A stretch of DNA of 14,719 bases from Chloroflexota bacterium (lineage in GTDB: Bacteria > Chloroflexota > Dehalococcoidia > SM23-28-2 > RBG-16-64-32): the NCBI GenBank assembly GCA_022564695.1, contig JADFKX010000034.1:1-14719 (forward strand), given 5' to 3'. Positions within the stretch are counted from its first letter, which is position 1. Every line of letters starts with the position of its first letter. Shown here piece after piece: positions 13,813 through 14,719 of the stretch. The notes beneath the pieces are model-generated. The model was not told the DNA's origin. It did no database searches and saw only the letters and a list, made by a program, of their open reading frames with translations. Made by a program: the position numbers and the translations under genes.

Positions 13813-14187
13813 ACATTCAGGAACCAGGCGTCCGCTTCCTCCGGTAGGACGGCGGCAAGCTCCTGCCGCTGGACTGGTTCAAGCGGCCGCTAAAGAGCGA
13901 AGAACACGCATCCGACGCGAGGAATCGCCTCCTCACCGGAGCACGCCGCCGTCGAGCCCAGACCGGCGCTGGCCTTATCCCGAATGCCGGTGGAGTCCTG
14001 GGTGGACATCATTCGGCCCAGAAAGAGCTGGTTATCAAGAGAAAGTCGGGCTCTGAGCCGGTGCGGCGCAGGTAGACCATCGCCTGCGGCGGCGCCACCT
14101 CGCGTCTCCCTGCCTTGACGGCGACCCCATGCGGGATATACATTGGTAACTGTACAGACAATCTCAACAATTCCAAGAGGTCATCCC
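13813..14187 (+). other. Intergenic region with one hairpin, one promoter and no supported gene
   Basis: This 375-bp stretch contains a perfect 6-bp hairpin at 13852-13869 (GCGGCA/TGCCGC, 6-nt loop, no T-run), about 40 nt after the zinc-finger-like gene, and the promoter of the DUF1059 gene at its far end. Open frames on both strands (for example + 13793-14056) match no family I recognise. A minus-strand stretch near 14009-14085 weakly resembles an antibiotic-biosynthesis-monooxygenase domain and may be a gene remnant. Confidence 0.5.
14115..14142 (+). promoter_or_regulatory. Sigma-70-type promoter for the DUF1059 gene
   Basis: TTGACG (14115-14120) and TATACA (14137-14142) are separated by 16 nt. 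Transcription would start near 14149, about 40 nt before ATG 14188, making the ORF extension to 14143 unlikely. Confidence 0.6.
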
Positions 14188-14376
14188 ATGAGTAAGATCA
14201 TCGACTGCAACAAAGTGAATCCGGCCAGCGGCTGCGCCCACGTCGTCCGCGGCGAGACGGAAGAGGAGGTCCTGCGTAACGCCGCCGAGCACGCTAAGGA
14301 GCACGGCATAATCGATGTTACGCCTGAAGTGATGGAGATGATCAAGGCGAACATTGAGGACGAGGTCGCGGCCTAG
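14188..14376 (+). CDS. DUF1059 family small protein
   Basis: A 62-residue protein of the DUF1059 family, whose function is unknown. Family features are the N-terminal MSKIIDCNKVNPASGCAHVV with two conserved Cys residues (C7 and C16), then GETEEEVLRNAAEHAKEHGI, and an acidic C-terminal helix. The length is typical. The ATG at 14188 was chosen over the in-frame ATG at 14143 because AAGAGG lies 7 nt before it, homologues start MSK-like, and the promoter overlaps the earlier codon. It appears to be a single-gene unit. Its TAG stop overlaps, on the opposite strand, the stop codon of the pirin-like remnant. No catalytic role can be read from the sequence; the Cys pair could bind metal. Confidence 0.9.
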   Translation: MSKIIDCNKVNPASGCAHVVRGETEEEVLRNAAEHAKEHGIIDVTPEVMEMIKANIEDEVAA

Positions 14377-14475
14377 ACCCGCACCTTCAGCGCAATCGAC
14401 TCTTGCGGCTGGCGAGCCTTTATCGTCGGCCGTTATTCGTCCCTGATCCGAACGTCCCTGCCCGAAAGGGCGCAC
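14373..14475 (-). pseudogene. Decayed C-terminal fragment of a pirin-family gene (paralogue of the next gene)
   Basis: The minus strand here reads IRDE-stop-RPTIKARQPQESIALKVRV and ends in TAG. The intact pirin gene about 200 bp away reads IRDEKRLVIEALQTSDLIMVEVRA before its own TAG. Aligned without gaps, about 52 of 75 bases are identical by eye, including a shared 13-base run around the IRDE codons. The copy has an in-frame TAA after IRDE, and upstream of that the similarity continues only with a frame shift and fades near 14475. It is therefore a remnant of an old tandem duplication, or of a related gene, left between DUF1059 and pirin. The 100 bases between 14476 and 14577 show nothing I can assign. 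Confidence 0.65.
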
Positions 14476-14577
14476 CTGCTACCGGCGCCCGGTCCCCCAG
14501 CGGCGCAAAATGAGGACGCCAGCAGCGCCGGGCAAGGGCAGCCTGGAGCCCGCGCCCGATCCGCTGGACCAGAAGAT

Positions 14578-14719
14578 CTAGGCCCGCACCTCGACCATGA
14601 TGAGATCTGACGTCTGAAGAGCCTCTATCACCAGTCGCTTTTCGTCCCTGATCAGGGCGGCGTCCCCGCTGGTCAAGCGCTCAACGTTCAGGCTCACTTC
14701 GCCTTCGATCAGGAAGAAG
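14578..14719 (-). CDS. Pirin-family (cupin) protein, C-terminal end only
   Basis: The minus strand is open from the window edge to TAG at 14580-14578, 46 codons: FFLIEGEVSLNVERLTSGD, then AALIRDEKRL...VEVRA. The pattern (VIEGEV..N...L..GDA..I......L.I.A...sdlimvEv) matches the closing beta-strands of the C-terminal cupin half of pirin/YhhW-type proteins, which bind a metal and in some cases oxidise quercetin. The catalytic His residues of the N-terminal cupin lie outside the window. Its neighbour downstream is a decayed copy of the same C-terminal segment. The family is reasonably clear; substrate and role are not. Confidence 0.7.
   Translation of the reverse strand, partial: FFLIEGEVSLNVERLTSGDAALIRDEKRLVIEALQTSDLIMVEVRA

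Noticed and set aside
14164..14475. A 103-codon minus-strand frame opposite DUF1059
   Set aside because: It runs antisense through the whole DUF1059 gene and part of the pirin remnant in a different frame; no family features.

Overview
The window is G+C-rich bacterial chromosomal DNA with many GTG and TTG starts. It holds no rRNA, tRNA, insertion sequence or CRISPR. A complete hopanoid operon, a PiT/DUF47 phosphate uptake pair, a probable SelW-type selenoprotein and a DUF1059 protein together suggest an environmental bacterium. Chloroflexota would fit, but the sequence does not prove any lineage.

Layout. (1) 1-1615: the 3' end of pyruvate kinase (+) runs tail to tail into a membrane-anchored D-Ala-D-Ala carboxypeptidase-like protein (-); the two reading frames overlap by 84 bp. 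(2) 1709-3412: a two-gene minus-strand phosphate unit, a PhoU-like DUF47 protein followed by a PiT permease, behind a good sigma-70 promoter. (3) 3629-4230: a plus-strand pair, a MIP18/DUF59 iron-sulfur assembly-type protein and a short Rdx/SelW-like protein. The CxxC motif of the second gene reads C-V-V-UGA, and a stem-loop meeting the bacterial SECIS rules follows the UGA. (4) 4292-13084: a minus-strand operon of about 8.8 kb, in transcription order hpnC, hpnD, hpnE, a broken ispH, yjbQ, a polyprenyl diphosphate synthase, hpnH, hpnG and shc. (5) 13372-14719: a small protein with two zinc-finger-like H-x3-C-x2-C modules, a DUF1059 protein, a decayed copy of a pirin C-terminus and the 3' end of an apparently intact pirin-family gene.

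How it works together. The hopanoid genes encode a route from C5 precursors to ribosylhopane: the polyprenyl synthase makes (probably) farnesyl diphosphate, HpnD makes presqualene diphosphate, HpnC converts it to hydroxysqualene, HpnE reduces that to squalene, Shc cyclises squalene to hopene, HpnH adds an adenosyl group and HpnG removes adenine. Gene junctions are tight (4-nt, 4-nt and 1-nt overlaps, gaps of 2-49 bp), as expected of one transcript. A promoter about 230 nt upstream of hpnC leaves a long structured leader. The ispH remnant suggests the operon once carried a precursor-supply gene too.

The observations most worth a second look are the candidate selenoprotein, the internally deleted ispH that keeps its ribosome-binding site and both ends of a conserved core, and the degraded pirin duplicate.
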